Origin: Candidatus Aalborgicola defluviihabitans
Lineage (GTDB): Bacteria; Pseudomonadota; Gammaproteobacteria; Burkholderiales; Burkholderiaceae_C
DNA length: 64,000 nucleotides
Reading direction: 5' to 3'
Assembly: GCA_016705575.1 (NCBI GenBank)
Contig: JADIXX010000003.1
Coordinates: 744,001 to 808,000, forward strand
Shown: one piece after another, positions 25,687 to 34,181 of the stretch
How positions within the stretch are numbered: position 1 is the first letter of the stretch
Layout: the number at the start of each line of letters is the position of its first letter
Translations under genes and position numbers: made by a program
Notes under the pieces: model-generated
Seen by the model: only the letters and a program-made list of their open reading frames with translations
Databases searched by the model: none
Told to the model about the DNA's origin: nothing

Positions 25687-26969
25687 ACGCATTCATCATT
25701 CTGACCCTGCTGGTGGTGCTCATGCTCACCGGCATGCCCATCTCGATCTCGCTGGGCCTGACCGTCCTGTCCTTCCTGTTTTTTATGACCGAGGTGCCAA
25801 TTGAATCGGTCGCACTCAAGCTGTTCACGGGAATCGAGAAGTTCGAGATCATGGCGATTCCGTTCTTTATTCTGGCGGGCAACTTCCTCACCCACGGTGG
25901 GGTGGCCAGACGCATGATCGCGTTTGCCACCTCCATGGTGGGCCACTGGCATGGTGGCCTGGGTTTGGGTGGTGTGCTGGCTTGCGCCCTGTTTGCGGCT
26001 GTGTCGGGTTCCAGCCCTGCCACCGTGGTTGCCATTGGCTCCATCCTGATGCCCGCCATGGTCAAGGCCGGTTTTCCCAAGGCGTTTGGCGCTGGAGTGA
26101 TCACCACGTCGGGTGCGCTGGGTATCCTGATTCCACCGTCCATCGTGATGGTGATGTATTCGGTATCCACCAACACCTCGGTAGGGGCCTTGTTTATGGC
26201 CGGTGTGGTGCCTGGTGCCGTTCTTGCCTTCTTGCTGGGCCTGACCACCTGGTACCGCGCCAAGAAGAATAACTACCCATGCCAACCCAAGGCAACATGG
26301 GCACAGCGTTGGGTGGCGTTCCGCAAGGCCATCTGGGGACTGCTGCTGATCGTGGTGGTGATGGGCGGAATCTACACCGGCATATTCACACCCACCGAGG
26401 CTGCTGCCATGAGCGCGGTGTATGCGTTCTTTGTAGCGGTATTTGTGTACAAGGACATGGGCCTGAAGGATGTACCCCGCGTGTTGCTCTCCAGTGCCAA
26501 CATGAGCGCGATGCTGCTGTACATCATTACCAATGCGGTGCTGTTTTCGTTTCTGCTGACGCACGAAAACATTCCGCAACAACTGGCCGACAATATGATC
26601 GGCACTGGTGTGGGCGTGATTGGTTTCCTGCTGATCTCAAACGTGTTGCTGCTGGTGGCGGGCAACTTTATGGAACCGTCCAGTATTGTGCTGATTCTGG
26701 CACCCATCCTGTTCCCCATCGCCATGAAGCTGGGCATTGATCCGGTGCACTTTGGCATCATCATGGTGGTCAATATGGAAGTGGGTATGTGCCATCCGCC
26801 TGTGGGCTTGAACCTGTACGTGGCCTCTGGCATTACCAAGATGGGTATTACCGAGTTGACAGTGGCCGTTTGGCCCTGGCTGCTCACGATGTTGGGCTTC
26901 TTGTTGCTGGTAACCTACTGGGCTCCCCTGTCCCTGTGGTTGCCGCGCATGATGGGCATGCTGAGCTAA
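25683..26969 (+). CDS. dctM: TRAP transporter large permease DctM
   Basis: 428-residue large membrane subunit, the ion-coupled transport channel, with about 12 helices. Landmarks are FFILAGNFLTHGGVARRMI, GGLGLGGVLACALFAAVSGS, GVITTSGALGILIPPSIVMV and MEVGMCHPPVGLNLYVASGI. All are typical of the DctM/GntP-like fold. It is the last gene of the operon, closed by the terminator at 26992-27024. Confidence 0.94.
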   Translation: MNAFIILTLLVVLMLTGMPISISLGLTVLSFLFFMTEVPIESVALKLFTGIEKFEIMAIPFFILAGNFLTHGGVARRMIAFATSMVGHWHGGLGLGGVLACALFAAVSGSSPATVVAIGSILMPAMVKAGFPKAFGAGVITTSGALGILIPPSIVMVMYSVSTNTSVGALFMAGVVPGAVLAFLLGLTTWYRAKKNNYPCQPKATWAQRWVAFRKAIWGLLLIVVVMGGIYTGIFTPTEAAAMSAVYAFFVAVFVYKDMGLKDVPRVLLSSANMSAMLLYIITNAVLFSFLLTHENIPQQLADNMIGTGVGVIGFLLISNVLLLVAGNFMEPSSIVLILAPILFPIAMKLGIDPVHFGIIMVVNMEVGMCHPPVGLNLYVASGITKMGITELTVAVWPWLLTMLGFLLLVTYWAPLSLWLPRMMGMLS

Positions 26970-26991
26970 CCGGACGGTTGCCCTGACTAAC

Positions 26992-27024
26992 AAACCCTGC
27001 TGCCACCTGGCTAGCAGGGTTTTT
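26992..27024 (+). terminator. Rho-independent terminator of dctPQM
   Basis: AAACCCTGCT (26992-27001) pairs with AGCAGGGTTT (27013-27022), 10 bp perfect, followed by T residues. Confidence 0.88.
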
Positions 27025-27426
27025 CATTTGGGGCCGGAGCATTCTTGGCGTGAAACACCGCAAAGGCTGACCGCCTTTTTTGCAGGCAGAACCACCGGGC
27101 ATACCCGGTGTTCAAAGGCTGGGTTGCACTCTTTGAGATGCTGCCCATCCGAAGAATATGGTAACGCTGGCTACGATTGTCCACTTCTTGCGAACCTTGC
27201 CCGGTGACGAATGGCTGCGTGCCGGCTGCAATGGTCCGTGCCTTCTGTGTAGGCGTATCGGTCCATCAGGCTTTCTTCGTGTGCACTACGTAACACTTCC
27301 GCTTTGTGTTCGGCATCGCACAGAGATAGCTGTCCAAAACTGCCATATTCCAACCGGTCATGGGCCGATTCGCGGAATCGATACGCAAGACCCACAAATG
27401 ACGTCATTAAGTCCAAGGAGTTATTC
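27025..27426. other. Gene-poor 402-base gap
   Basis: No gene is supported here. A minus-strand frame of 85 codons (27171-27428) and a plus-strand frame of 93 codons (27158-27439) are open but have no ribosome site, no recognisable domain and unusual composition. A CACCGGGCATACCCGGTG inverted repeat (about 27092-27110) is visible. The gap may be the remains of a decayed gene. The last 12 bases hold the strong AAGGAG site for the next gene. Confidence 0.5.
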
Positions 27427-27828
27427 ATGTATACGATAAATCAGCGGGCATTTGGCCTACTTCGGATCTGCGCGATTTCGCTGGTCGGCTGTGCAACGGT
27501 TCAAATGGCAAATGCAACGGACTCGTCAGCAGGACGGGATCGCTATCGACAAGAAATGGCGGCATGTGACAGTCCTACAGTGGGTTCAAACCGTGCGAAC
27601 TGTCGTCGTGAGGCAGAAAATGCGTATGCCGAATTCAAGCGTGGGCACCTGGTGAACGAGCGCAATATGAGCGAGTATCAAATCAATGCGCTGCGACGTT
27701 GTGCAGTCCACAAAGGAGACGACAGGCAAGACTGCGAAGCCCGCATCCGTGGTGACGCGAATATAGATGGAAGCGTTGAATCGGGTGGAATTCTGCGCGA
27801 GTCGGTTCGAATCGTTCCGACAAAATGA
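27427..27828 (+). CDS. Small exported Cys-containing protein, function unknown
   Basis: 133 residues. The N-terminus has a hydrophobic signal with LVGC at 19-22 (possible lipobox) and an alternative Sec cleavage site near ANA-TDS. The mature part has four cysteines (AACDSP, NCRREAENAYAEFKRG, RRCAVHKGDDRQDCEARI), probably two disulfides, and a basic/acidic helical character. The end IDGSVESGGILRESVRIVP is the sort of Gly-Ser beta tail I recall from a conserved hypothetical family in Comamonadaceae. An excellent AAGGAG ribosome site six bases upstream fixes the start. It is alone, with no operon partner. Confidence 0.7.
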   Translation: MYTINQRAFGLLRICAISLVGCATVQMANATDSSAGRDRYRQEMAACDSPTVGSNRANCRREAENAYAEFKRGHLVNERNMSEYQINALRRCAVHKGDDRQDCEARIRGDANIDGSVESGGILRESVRIVPTK

Positions 27829-28070
27829 GACTAGAAATCACTGCATCGGTATCCGAGGATGTAAGATCTATCGTGCAATCGTTCCTTTGACAGAAAATTC
27901 ACTGATACGTCGTGAGTCACCGTGAAAGTACAGGACGTCAACGTTCTGTTATCGCTCAATCATAGCCTTGGGCTACGACACAAAGCGTAGCTGGTTCGGG
28001 TGGAGTCGTGCATACTTTGGTAATCACTTGCACGACTGCTGCGTTCAACCCAGCAGCCTAGAGCCCACCC

Positions 28071-29111
28071 ATGATCACCTTCTACAACCACCTTCACGCC
28101 CAGCACCAAGGCAAGGTCGAAATGTTTCGCGGTGCTTTGGTGCCATGCTACGAGGTTCCGGCCCGCGCTGACCATGTGCTGGCCGAGCTGCAGCGGCGCA
28201 AACTGGGCACCGTACAGCACCCCAACGCATTTGACGACGCGCTGCTGGAGCGTATCCACAGCCGGCGTTACCTCCAATTTTTGGCCACTGCCTGGGACCA
28301 GTGGGTGGCGCTGGACCCGGCCAATGCGGGCACAGACATTCTGCCCTCGGTCTGGCCCACACGCACCTTTCGCACCGATATCGAGCCCGACAACTTTTCC
28401 GCCAAGATGGGTTTGTATTCGTTTGATGCGGGCACGCCTTTTACAGCGGGAACCTGGGTGGCGGCGCGTGCCGGGGCGCATTGCGCGCTGAGTGCGGCGC
28501 AGGCCATGCTGGCGGGTGACCGCGCCGCGTTTGCACTAAGCCGCCCACCCGGCCACCATGCGGGTGCCGACTTTTTTGGTGGCTATTGTTTTTTGAATAA
28601 CGCCGCATTGGCCGCGCAGTATTTGCGTGATGCGGGTATGGAGCGGGTCGCGGTGCTGGACATTGACTACCACCACGGCAACGGCACGCAGGCTTGTTTT
28701 TATGACCGCCCAGACGTGTTCTTTGCCAGCATCCATGGCGACCCACGCACCGAATACCCGTTCTTTTTGGGTCACGCGGACGAGACGGGTGTTGGCGCGG
28801 GCAAGGGCTTCAACCTGAACCTGCCGCTGCCGCGTGGCACCGGCTACCCCGCCTGGGCGGCTGCGCTGGACACGGCGCTGGCACGCATCCAGCAGTTTGG
28901 TGCCCAGGCCTTGGTGGTGTCGATGGGTATGGACACCTTTGTGGGCGACCCCATCTCCGGCTTCACACTGCACAGTGACGATTACCTGCGCGTGGGCGAG
29001 CGTCTGCGAGCCTGTGGTCTGCCCACGGTGCTGGTGTTTGAAGGCGGCTACGCGGTGCAAGAGGTCGGCGTGAACGCGGTGAACGTGCTGCAGGCCTTTG
29101 CAGACGTTTGA
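28071..29111 (+). CDS. Histone deacetylase superfamily enzyme, acetylpolyamine amidohydrolase-like
   Basis: 346-residue zinc hydrolase. Catalytic landmarks are RPPGHHAG with the His dyad at 162-163, FFGGYCFLNNAALAA, and DIDYHHGNGTQ (D197 to H202), which supplies zinc ligands. A second metal Asp lies in SMGMDTFVGDP, and FEGGYAVQEVG is the C-terminal Gly-Gly-Tyr loop. Length and the PDVFFASIHGDPRTEYPFF segment match acetylpolyamine amidohydrolases (deacetylation of acetyl-putrescine or -cadaverine) better than histone-type enzymes. The start follows a 242-base gap (27829-28070) that shows no gene. Confidence 0.88.
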   Translation: MITFYNHLHAQHQGKVEMFRGALVPCYEVPARADHVLAELQRRKLGTVQHPNAFDDALLERIHSRRYLQFLATAWDQWVALDPANAGTDILPSVWPTRTFRTDIEPDNFSAKMGLYSFDAGTPFTAGTWVAARAGAHCALSAAQAMLAGDRAAFALSRPPGHHAGADFFGGYCFLNNAALAAQYLRDAGMERVAVLDIDYHHGNGTQACFYDRPDVFFASIHGDPRTEYPFFLGHADETGVGAGKGFNLNLPLPRGTGYPAWAAALDTALARIQQFGAQALVVSMGMDTFVGDPISGFTLHSDDYLRVGERLRACGLPTVLVFEGGYAVQEVGVNAVNVLQAFADV

Positions 29112-29190
29112 GACGATTGGGCCGCGCAGTTGGCCGCAGATGGTGTATGGTTTGCCTGACATCGCCACAACCACGCAAGGAGATTCCAGC

Positions 29191-29772
29191 ATGCAACGCC
29201 GCCTAATGTGCCAGTCCCTGCTCCCGCTTGCGGGAGCATTCCTGTTTGCTACCAGTGGGCCCGCGTTGGCCGAGACGGTGGCCGAGCAGAAAGCCGAGAT
29301 CCAGAAGATGCGTTCCGCCACGTTGGCGCGCCTGTACAAAGTGCACCCAGCCGCCAAGGCCGATGTGCAAAAAGCGGCCGGCTACGCAGTGTTTAGCAAC
29401 GTGGGTATCAACCTGATCCTGCTGTCGGCAGCGGGTGGGTCGGGTGTGGCACATGACAACGGCAGCGGCCAGGACATTTATATGAAAATGGTGTCCGGTG
29501 GCTTTGGCATTGGACTTGGCGTGAAGGATTTTCGCGGCGTGTTCGTCTTTTCTACGACTGAAAAGCTCAAGCAGTTCACCGAGAGCGGTTGGGAAGCCAG
29601 CGCCCAGGCCGACGCTGCCGCCAAGGCCGGCGATAAGGGCGGTGCTGCCGCCGGTGCCATCACGGTGGCGCCAGGCGTCAAGCTGTACCAGCTCACAGAA
29701 AACGGCCTGGCCCTGCAGGCCACTATCCAAGGCACCAAGTATTTCAAGAACGACGACCTCAACGGCAGGTAG
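29191..29772 (+). CDS. Exported SYLF/YSC84-domain lipid-binding protein
   Basis: 193 residues. Signal peptide ending near GPALAE, then an SYLF (Ysc84-like) domain: LARLYKVHPAAKADVQKAAGYAVFSNVG, the glycine-rich ILLSAAGGSGVAHDNGSGQ and GGFGIGLGVKDFRGVFVFST segments. The eukaryotic domain binds phosphoinositides; bacterial members are periplasmic with unclear role. The start at 29191 is fixed by AAGGAGA eight bases upstream. An Ala/Gly-rich insertion (about 137-158) lies before the last strands. Confidence 0.85.
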   Translation: MQRRLMCQSLLPLAGAFLFATSGPALAETVAEQKAEIQKMRSATLARLYKVHPAAKADVQKAAGYAVFSNVGINLILLSAAGGSGVAHDNGSGQDIYMKMVSGGFGIGLGVKDFRGVFVFSTTEKLKQFTESGWEASAQADAAAKAGDKGGAAAGAITVAPGVKLYQLTENGLALQATIQGTKYFKNDDLNGR

Positions 29773-29790
29773 GCGTTCGGTGGTGCAGGC

Positions 29791-30618
29791 TTAGCGCACC
29801 GCCAGCAAGGCGCTGGCCACTTCGGAAAAACCGGCACCGCGTGCACCCTGGGTCACATAGGTTGGCAAGTGCGTCAGCTGGTCGGCAAAGCGCGCAATGT
29901 TGGCCACGCCCACGCTGTGCGTGCAGTGCTGGAACATGACCTGGTCGTTGCCGGAGTCACCCACAAACACCCAGCGGTCAATTTCTGCTTCCAGATCGCG
30001 TTGCAGCAGTTCGCGGGCAATCCAGCGTGCACCCAACCACTTGTTGAAATCGCCAAAGCAGCCGTGTATATGGATGCTGCTCATGGTGGTGTGCATGCCG
30101 GTGCGCTGCAACACGGCCAGTACGCGCTGGACGTCTTCGGGCGGTTGTTGGTTGAACTCGGCGTAGTCAAAGGCCAGGTCGGTTTCGCGTCCGCCCTCGT
30201 CGCGCGCGAGCCGGGCGCTGGGCACCTCCCGCAGCACCTGCTCGGCAACCCGCTGCATCGCAGCCCGGTTGGCGATGCGGGTGGCGGTATCCTGTTGATA
30301 CAGTTTTGATAGCGGCTTGTGTAACGTTGACGAGGGCTGGAGGGTGTTTTGACTATGAGGATTGGTGGCAACCAGGGCCACAGAGCCGTTCTCCGCCACC
30401 AACGCGTCCAGCGGCCAACGGCTGGCAAAGGGCAGGCCCCAGCCCACTGGTCGCCCGGTGATGGCAATCACGGTCAGGCCCGCAGCCTTCAGGTCGGTCA
30501 GTGCCTGCAAAGCATCGGGCGTGATGGCGCCGTGGGTGGTCAGCGTGTCATCAATGTCGGTAAACACGCCGGTAATGGCTCGGCGTGAAGACACCGGCCA
30601 GGACAAGAGTGGCAACAT
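29791..30618 (-). CDS. HAD-IIB phosphatase, mannosyl-3-phosphoglycerate phosphatase-like
   Basis: 275-residue HAD hydrolase. Motif I is FTDIDDTLTT (nucleophile Asp, then Asp), motif II is AITGRP, motif III Lys is expected in the FNKWLGARW segment, and motif IV is FVGDSGNDQVMF. The cap is of type IIB. The ATG directly follows the prfC stop, so it is translated from the prfC transcript. Between VAENGSVALVATNP and RIANRAAMQRVAEQ lies an atypical stretch (SQNTLQPSSTLHKPLSKLYQ) coded by a dispersed repeat copy (30295-30350), an apparent in-frame insertion. The sugar-phosphate substrate is not known. Confidence 0.8.
   Translation of the reverse strand: MLPLLSWPVSSRRAITGVFTDIDDTLTTHGAITPDALQALTDLKAAGLTVIAITGRPVGWGLPFASRWPLDALVAENGSVALVATNPHSQNTLQPSSTLHKPLSKLYQQDTATRIANRAAMQRVAEQVLREVPSARLARDEGGRETDLAFDYAEFNQQPPEDVQRVLAVLQRTGMHTTMSSIHIHGCFGDFNKWLGARWIARELLQRDLEAEIDRWVFVGDSGNDQVMFQHCTHSVGVANIARFADQLTHLPTYVTQGARGAGFSEVASALLAVR
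30295..30350 (+). repeat. Dispersed ~55-bp repeat inside the HAD phosphatase gene, copy E
   Basis: On the plus strand it reads CAGTTTTGATAGCGGCTTG, TGTAACGTTGACGAGGGCT, GGAGGGTGTTTT. This is colinear and nearly identical in its second half to the intergenic copy at 54451-54509. It lies antisense to the gene and keeps the frame open, adding an unusual polar stretch to the cap-domain entry. Confidence 0.65.
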
Positions 30619-32250
30619 CTAGCTTGCCGTTTGCAGGGCCAAGCCGGCGTGTTCGCGCAGCGGGTGAAAGTGGATTTTGGGAAAGCGCTCTTGTGCCAAG
30701 CGCACGTCATACGGGCTGGTGCACAGGTAGGCCAGCGCATCGGCCGCGTCGCGCGCCATGCGTTGCGGGTAGGCGTGCACAAACTCTTGTAGCTCTTTGG
30801 GTGTGTCGGCGGTGATCCAGCGGGCGCCTGTGTACTGACTGCTTTCCAGGCGGATGTCGGCGTCGTACTCGCCTTTGAGGCGGTGTTGCACCACTTCAAA
30901 CTGCAACTGCCCGATGGCGCCCAGCAGCATATTGCCGCCCATCTCGGGGCGAAACACCTGAATGGCACCTTCTTCACCCAGCTGGGCCAGGCCCTGCTGC
31001 AGCTGCTTGGTGCGCAGCGGGTTGCGTAACACCACGGTCATAAACATTTCGGGAGCGAAGAAGGGCAGGCCGGTGTACATCAGGTTGACGCTGCCATCGG
31101 TAATGGTGTCGCCCAACTGCACGCCGCCGTGGGTGGTAAAGCCCACGATGTCGCCCGCATAGGCTTCTTCTACCGCCTCGCGGCGCTGGCTCATGAAGGT
31201 CACCACGCTGGTGGGGCGCAGTTCTTTGGCAGTGCGCATCACCTTGAGCTTCATGCCCGGCGTGTATTTGCCGCTGGCCATGCGCACAAAGGCGATGCGG
31301 TCGCGGTGGTTGGCGTCCATATTGGCTTGCACCTTGAAGACCACGCCGCTGAAGGCTTCATCCTCAGGCTGCACTTCCCGAATGACGGGCTGCTTGTTGA
31401 CCACAAACGAACTGGTGCGCGGGCCGGGCGATGGCGCCAGGTCAATCAGGGCGTCCAGCACTTCCATGACACCAAAGTTGTTGACACCCGAGCCAAAGAA
31501 AACAGGGGTTTGTTTGCCTGCCAGAAAGGCTTCGCGGTCGAATGTGGGTGAAGCGCCAGTGGCCAGCTCCATGCTTTCCAGTGCGGTGTCCCACTCGTGG
31601 CCAAAGCGCTTTTGCAAGGCTTCGGCATTGGAGAGTGGCATGGCGTCAAAATCTTGCGGGCGGCGCTCGCTGCCACTTTCAAACACGGTCATGGTTTGGG
31701 TGCGCAAGTTGATGATGCCGCCAAACAGTTTGCCCTGGCCCACCGGCCAGGTCATGGGTACGCAGGGCATGCCCAGTTCGCGCTCCACCTCGTCCAGAAT
31801 GTCCAGCGGGTCGCGAACTTCGCGGTCCATCTTGTTCACAAAGGTGATGATGGGTGTATCGCGCTGTCGGCACACTTCAATCAGACGGCGCGTTTGGGCT
31901 TCCACACCGTTGGCTGCGTCAATCACCATCAGCGCCGAATCCACGGCGGTGAGCACACGGTAGGTGTCTTCACTGAAGTCTTTGTGGCCGGGTGTGTCCA
32001 GCAGGTTCACCACGTGGTCGCGGTAGGCCATTTGCATCACGCTGGAGGCCACCGAAATGCCGCGTTGCTTTTCGATTTCCATCCAGTCAGAGGTGGCGTG
32101 GCGGCTGGCCTTGCGCCCTTTGACCGCACCGGCGATCTGGATCGCACCTGAGAACAGCAACAACTTTTCGGTCAGCGTGGTTTTGCCGGCGTCGGGGTGG
32201 GAAATGATGGCAAAGGTGCGCCGGCGGCGGGTTTCGGAGAGAAAGGACAC
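30619..32250 (-). CDS. prfC: Peptide chain release factor 3
   Basis: 543-residue translation GTPase that recycles RF1/RF2. G1 is SHPDAGKTT, G3 is DTPGH, and G4 is NKMD in FVNKMDREVRDPLDIL. The RF3-specific segment RHATSDWMEIEKQRGISVAS and the C-terminal domain with FRPEMGGNMLLGAIGQLQFE are present. The frame is open for 85 further codons upstream, but the conserved start is the GTG giving VSFLSETRRRRTFAI, consistent with the E. coli length of 529. It is divergent from ahcY across the riboswitch region and co-transcribed with the HAD gene. Confidence 0.94.
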   Translation of the reverse strand: MSFLSETRRRRTFAIISHPDAGKTTLTEKLLLFSGAIQIAGAVKGRKASRHATSDWMEIEKQRGISVASSVMQMAYRDHVVNLLDTPGHKDFSEDTYRVLTAVDSALMVIDAANGVEAQTRRLIEVCRQRDTPIITFVNKMDREVRDPLDILDEVERELGMPCVPMTWPVGQGKLFGGIINLRTQTMTVFESGSERRPQDFDAMPLSNAEALQKRFGHEWDTALESMELATGASPTFDREAFLAGKQTPVFFGSGVNNFGVMEVLDALIDLAPSPGPRTSSFVVNKQPVIREVQPEDEAFSGVVFKVQANMDANHRDRIAFVRMASGKYTPGMKLKVMRTAKELRPTSVVTFMSQRREAVEEAYAGDIVGFTTHGGVQLGDTITDGSVNLMYTGLPFFAPEMFMTVVLRNPLRTKQLQQGLAQLGEEGAIQVFRPEMGGNMLLGAIGQLQFEVVQHRLKGEYDADIRLESSQYTGARWITADTPKELQEFVHAYPQRMARDAADALAYLCTSPYDVRLAQERFPKIHFHPLREHAGLALQTAS

Positions 32251-32405
32251 AGGAATTCCAGAAGGTGGGTCGGGGGCGCGGCGTCCGCGGGCGTATGCCC
32301 GAAAGCGACCGATTTTAGCGGAGGCTCTGTCAGTCGGTCTCTTGGCTGACGTCGAAACGCGCTGCACCGCATTGGGAGGCCGCTGCATGTCAGCGCACTC
32401 CTTCG

Positions 32406-32411
32406 TATAAT
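32406..32411 (+). promoter_or_regulatory. -10 box of the ahcY operon promoter
   Basis: TATAAT at 32406-32411 puts the transcript start near 32418, exactly where the SAH riboswitch aptamer begins. The -35 (CTGCAT, 32383-32388, 17-base spacer) is weak. Confidence 0.6.
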
Positions 32412-32419
32412 GGCGGTTT

Positions 32420-32527
32420 CCGAGGAGCGTTGCAGCTCGACTCCTTCCCAATGTATGGCAAGGAGCACGAGTGAGGCTCGGAACACGTTTTCCTTGACGG
32501 GGCAACGTCAGTCAACCGCGCTCACCC
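32420..32527 (+). ncRNA. SAH riboswitch aptamer
   Basis: S-adenosylhomocysteine riboswitch upstream of ahcY. The conserved opening CCGAGGAGCGTTGCAGC (from 32420) is followed by GAGGCTCGG, GGGGCAACG and CGCTCACC. Complementarities: CCGAG (32420-32424) with CTCGG (32478-32482), GAGCG (32425-32429) with CGCTC (32520-32524), and CGTTGC (32428-32433) with GCAACG (32503-32508). Known members switch on SAH hydrolase genes when SAH accumulates. It begins at the predicted transcript start. Confidence 0.92.
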
Positions 32528-32560
32528 ACTGGTCTGTGTGGTGAGCCTTCTTTTGGTTTG
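32521..32560 (+). terminator. SAH riboswitch expression platform (conditional terminator)
   Basis: GCTCACC (32521-32527) can pair with GGTGAGC (32541-32547), extended by CAC/GTG, followed by the T-rich CTTCTTTTGGTTT. GCTC is also needed for the aptamer pairing with GAGCG. SAH binding should therefore prevent this terminator and allow read-through into ahcY; this is inference from the overlap. Confidence 0.65.
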
Positions 32561-32604
32561 TCCGCATGGCTCAGTGGCTTAACGAGTTACTTTTGGAGCA
32601 AACC

Positions 32605-34062
32605 ATGAGCGTGATTAAACCGACCAAGACCGAAGACTACAAAATTGCCGACCTGAGCCTAGCGCCCTGGGGCCGTAAAGAGCTGACCATTGCCGAGACC
32701 GAAATGCCCGGCCTCATGTCCATCCGCCAAGAGTTCGCGAAGAGTCAGCCCCTGAAGGGCGCGCGCATTACCGGTTCACTGCACATGACCATTCAGACCG
32801 GCGTGCTGGTCGAGACCCTGCAAGCGCTGGGTGCCCAAGTGCGTTGGGCTTCGTGCAACATCTTTTCCACCCAAGACCATGCCGCTGCCGCACTGGTGGC
32901 GCAAGGAACGCCTGTGTTTGCCCACAAAGGCGAAACGCTGGAAGAATACTGGGACTTTACCCACCGCATTTTTGAATTCAGCGGCAAGAAGGGCACTGCA
33001 GCTGAAGGCCCCAACATGATTCTGGACGACGGCGGCGATGCCACGCTCTTGATGCATCTGGGCGCCCGTGCCGAGAAAGACATCAAGGTCTTGGCCAAGC
33101 CCGGCAGTGAAGAAGAAATCTGCCTGTTCAAGGCCATCAAGGCCAAACTCAAGCTCGACCCCACCTGGTACAGCCGCCGTCTTAAAAACATCATCGGCGT
33201 GACCGAAGAAACCACCACCGGCGTGATGCGCCTGGAAGAAATGTCGGTCAAGGGCACGCTGGCCCTGCGCGCCATCAACGTCAACGACTCAGTGACCAAG
33301 AGCAAGTTTGACAACCTGTATGGTTGCCGCGAATCGTTGGTGGACGCCATTAAGCGCGCTACCGACGTGATGATTGCCGGCAAGGTGGCCTTGGTGGCTG
33401 GCTACGGCGATGTGGGCAAGGGTTCTGCCCAGGCCCTGCGCGCACTCTCCGCCCAGGTGTGGGTGACCGAGATCGACCCCATCAACGCCCTGCAAGCCGC
33501 GATGGAAGGCTACAAGGTTGTGACCATGGAATACGCCGCCGACAAGGCCGACATTTTTGTGACCTGCACCGGCAACAAAAACGTCATCACCTACAAGCAC
33601 ATGGCGGCCATGAAGGACCAGGCCATCGTCAGCAACATCGGCCACTTCGACAACGAAATTGACGTTGCTTCGCTGGAGAAGCTGCAGTGGGACGAGATCA
33701 AGCCCCAGGTGGACCATGTGATTTTCCCGGCCACCAAGGGCAAGAACGCCAAGCCCGAGAAGCGCATCATCCTGCTGGCCAAGGGCCGCCTGGTGAACCT
33801 GGGTTGCGGCACCGGCCACCCCAGTTTCGTCATGTCGTCCAGCTTTGCCAACCAGACCATTGCGCAGATCGAGCTGTTCACCAAGCCCAAGGAATACAAG
33901 TCCGGCAAGGTGTATGTGTTGCCCAAGCACCTGGATGAAAAAGTGGCTCGCCTGCACCTGGCCAAGGTGGGCGCCATGTTGTCGGTGCTGAGCGATGAGC
34001 AAGCCGCCTACCTTGGCGTCAGCAAGTCCGGCCCGTACAAAAAAGACACTTACAGATATTGA
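32605..34062 (+). CDS. ahcY: S-adenosylhomocysteine hydrolase
   Basis: 485-residue enzyme splitting SAH to adenosine and homocysteine, clearing the inhibitor of methyltransferases. It opens SVIKPTKTEDYKIADLSLA and has GSLHMTIQTGVLVETL and the substrate segment DDGGDATLLMHLG. The NAD-binding loop GYGDVGKGSAQALR begins at 266, and the C-terminal KKDTYRY contacts the cofactor of the neighbouring subunit. It carries the roughly 40-residue insertion usual in proteobacterial enzymes. A GGAG site precedes the ATG at 32605; an upstream in-frame ATG at 32566 is not conserved. First gene of the SAH-controlled operon with tlyA-type gene and metF. Confidence 0.97.
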   Translation: MSVIKPTKTEDYKIADLSLAPWGRKELTIAETEMPGLMSIRQEFAKSQPLKGARITGSLHMTIQTGVLVETLQALGAQVRWASCNIFSTQDHAAAALVAQGTPVFAHKGETLEEYWDFTHRIFEFSGKKGTAAEGPNMILDDGGDATLLMHLGARAEKDIKVLAKPGSEEEICLFKAIKAKLKLDPTWYSRRLKNIIGVTEETTTGVMRLEEMSVKGTLALRAINVNDSVTKSKFDNLYGCRESLVDAIKRATDVMIAGKVALVAGYGDVGKGSAQALRALSAQVWVTEIDPINALQAAMEGYKVVTMEYAADKADIFVTCTGNKNVITYKHMAAMKDQAIVSNIGHFDNEIDVASLEKLQWDEIKPQVDHVIFPATKGKNAKPEKRIILLAKGRLVNLGCGTGHPSFVMSSSFANQTIAQIELFTKPKEYKSGKVYVLPKHLDEKVARLHLAKVGAMLSVLSDEQAAYLGVSKSGPYKKDTYRY

Positions 34063-34066
34063 ACAC

Positions 34067-34155
34067 CCCCGAAGCGCCTGCGGCGCCTCCCCCTCAAGGG
34101 GGCGACACCAGCCGCCCGGCAAAGCCGGTTCGACGGTGTCCCTAAAGGGGGCTGG
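34067..34155. repeat. GC-rich Comamonadaceae-type dispersed repeat
   Basis: The ahcY-tlyA spacer is filled by a hairpin-rich element: CCCCCTCAAGGGGG, CGGCAAAGCCGG and CGACACCAGC with the partial complement GGGGGCTGGTG. I recall nearly identical elements scattered in Comamonadaceae genomes at gene ends. Its stems could act as an RNA stabiliser or partial terminator inside the operon. Confidence 0.65.
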
Positions 34156-34181
34156 TGCACTGTAGTTAACCAAAGGAAAAC

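Noticed and set aside
27171..27428. Minus-strand 85-codon gene in the 402-base gap
   Set aside because: No ribosome site, no known motif, and it runs into the strong start region of the opposite gene.
32251..32505. N-terminal extension of prfC by 85 codons
   Set aside because: The extension is Arg/Pro-rich, unrelated to RF3, and overlaps the riboswitch; the conserved protein starts at the GTG at 32250.
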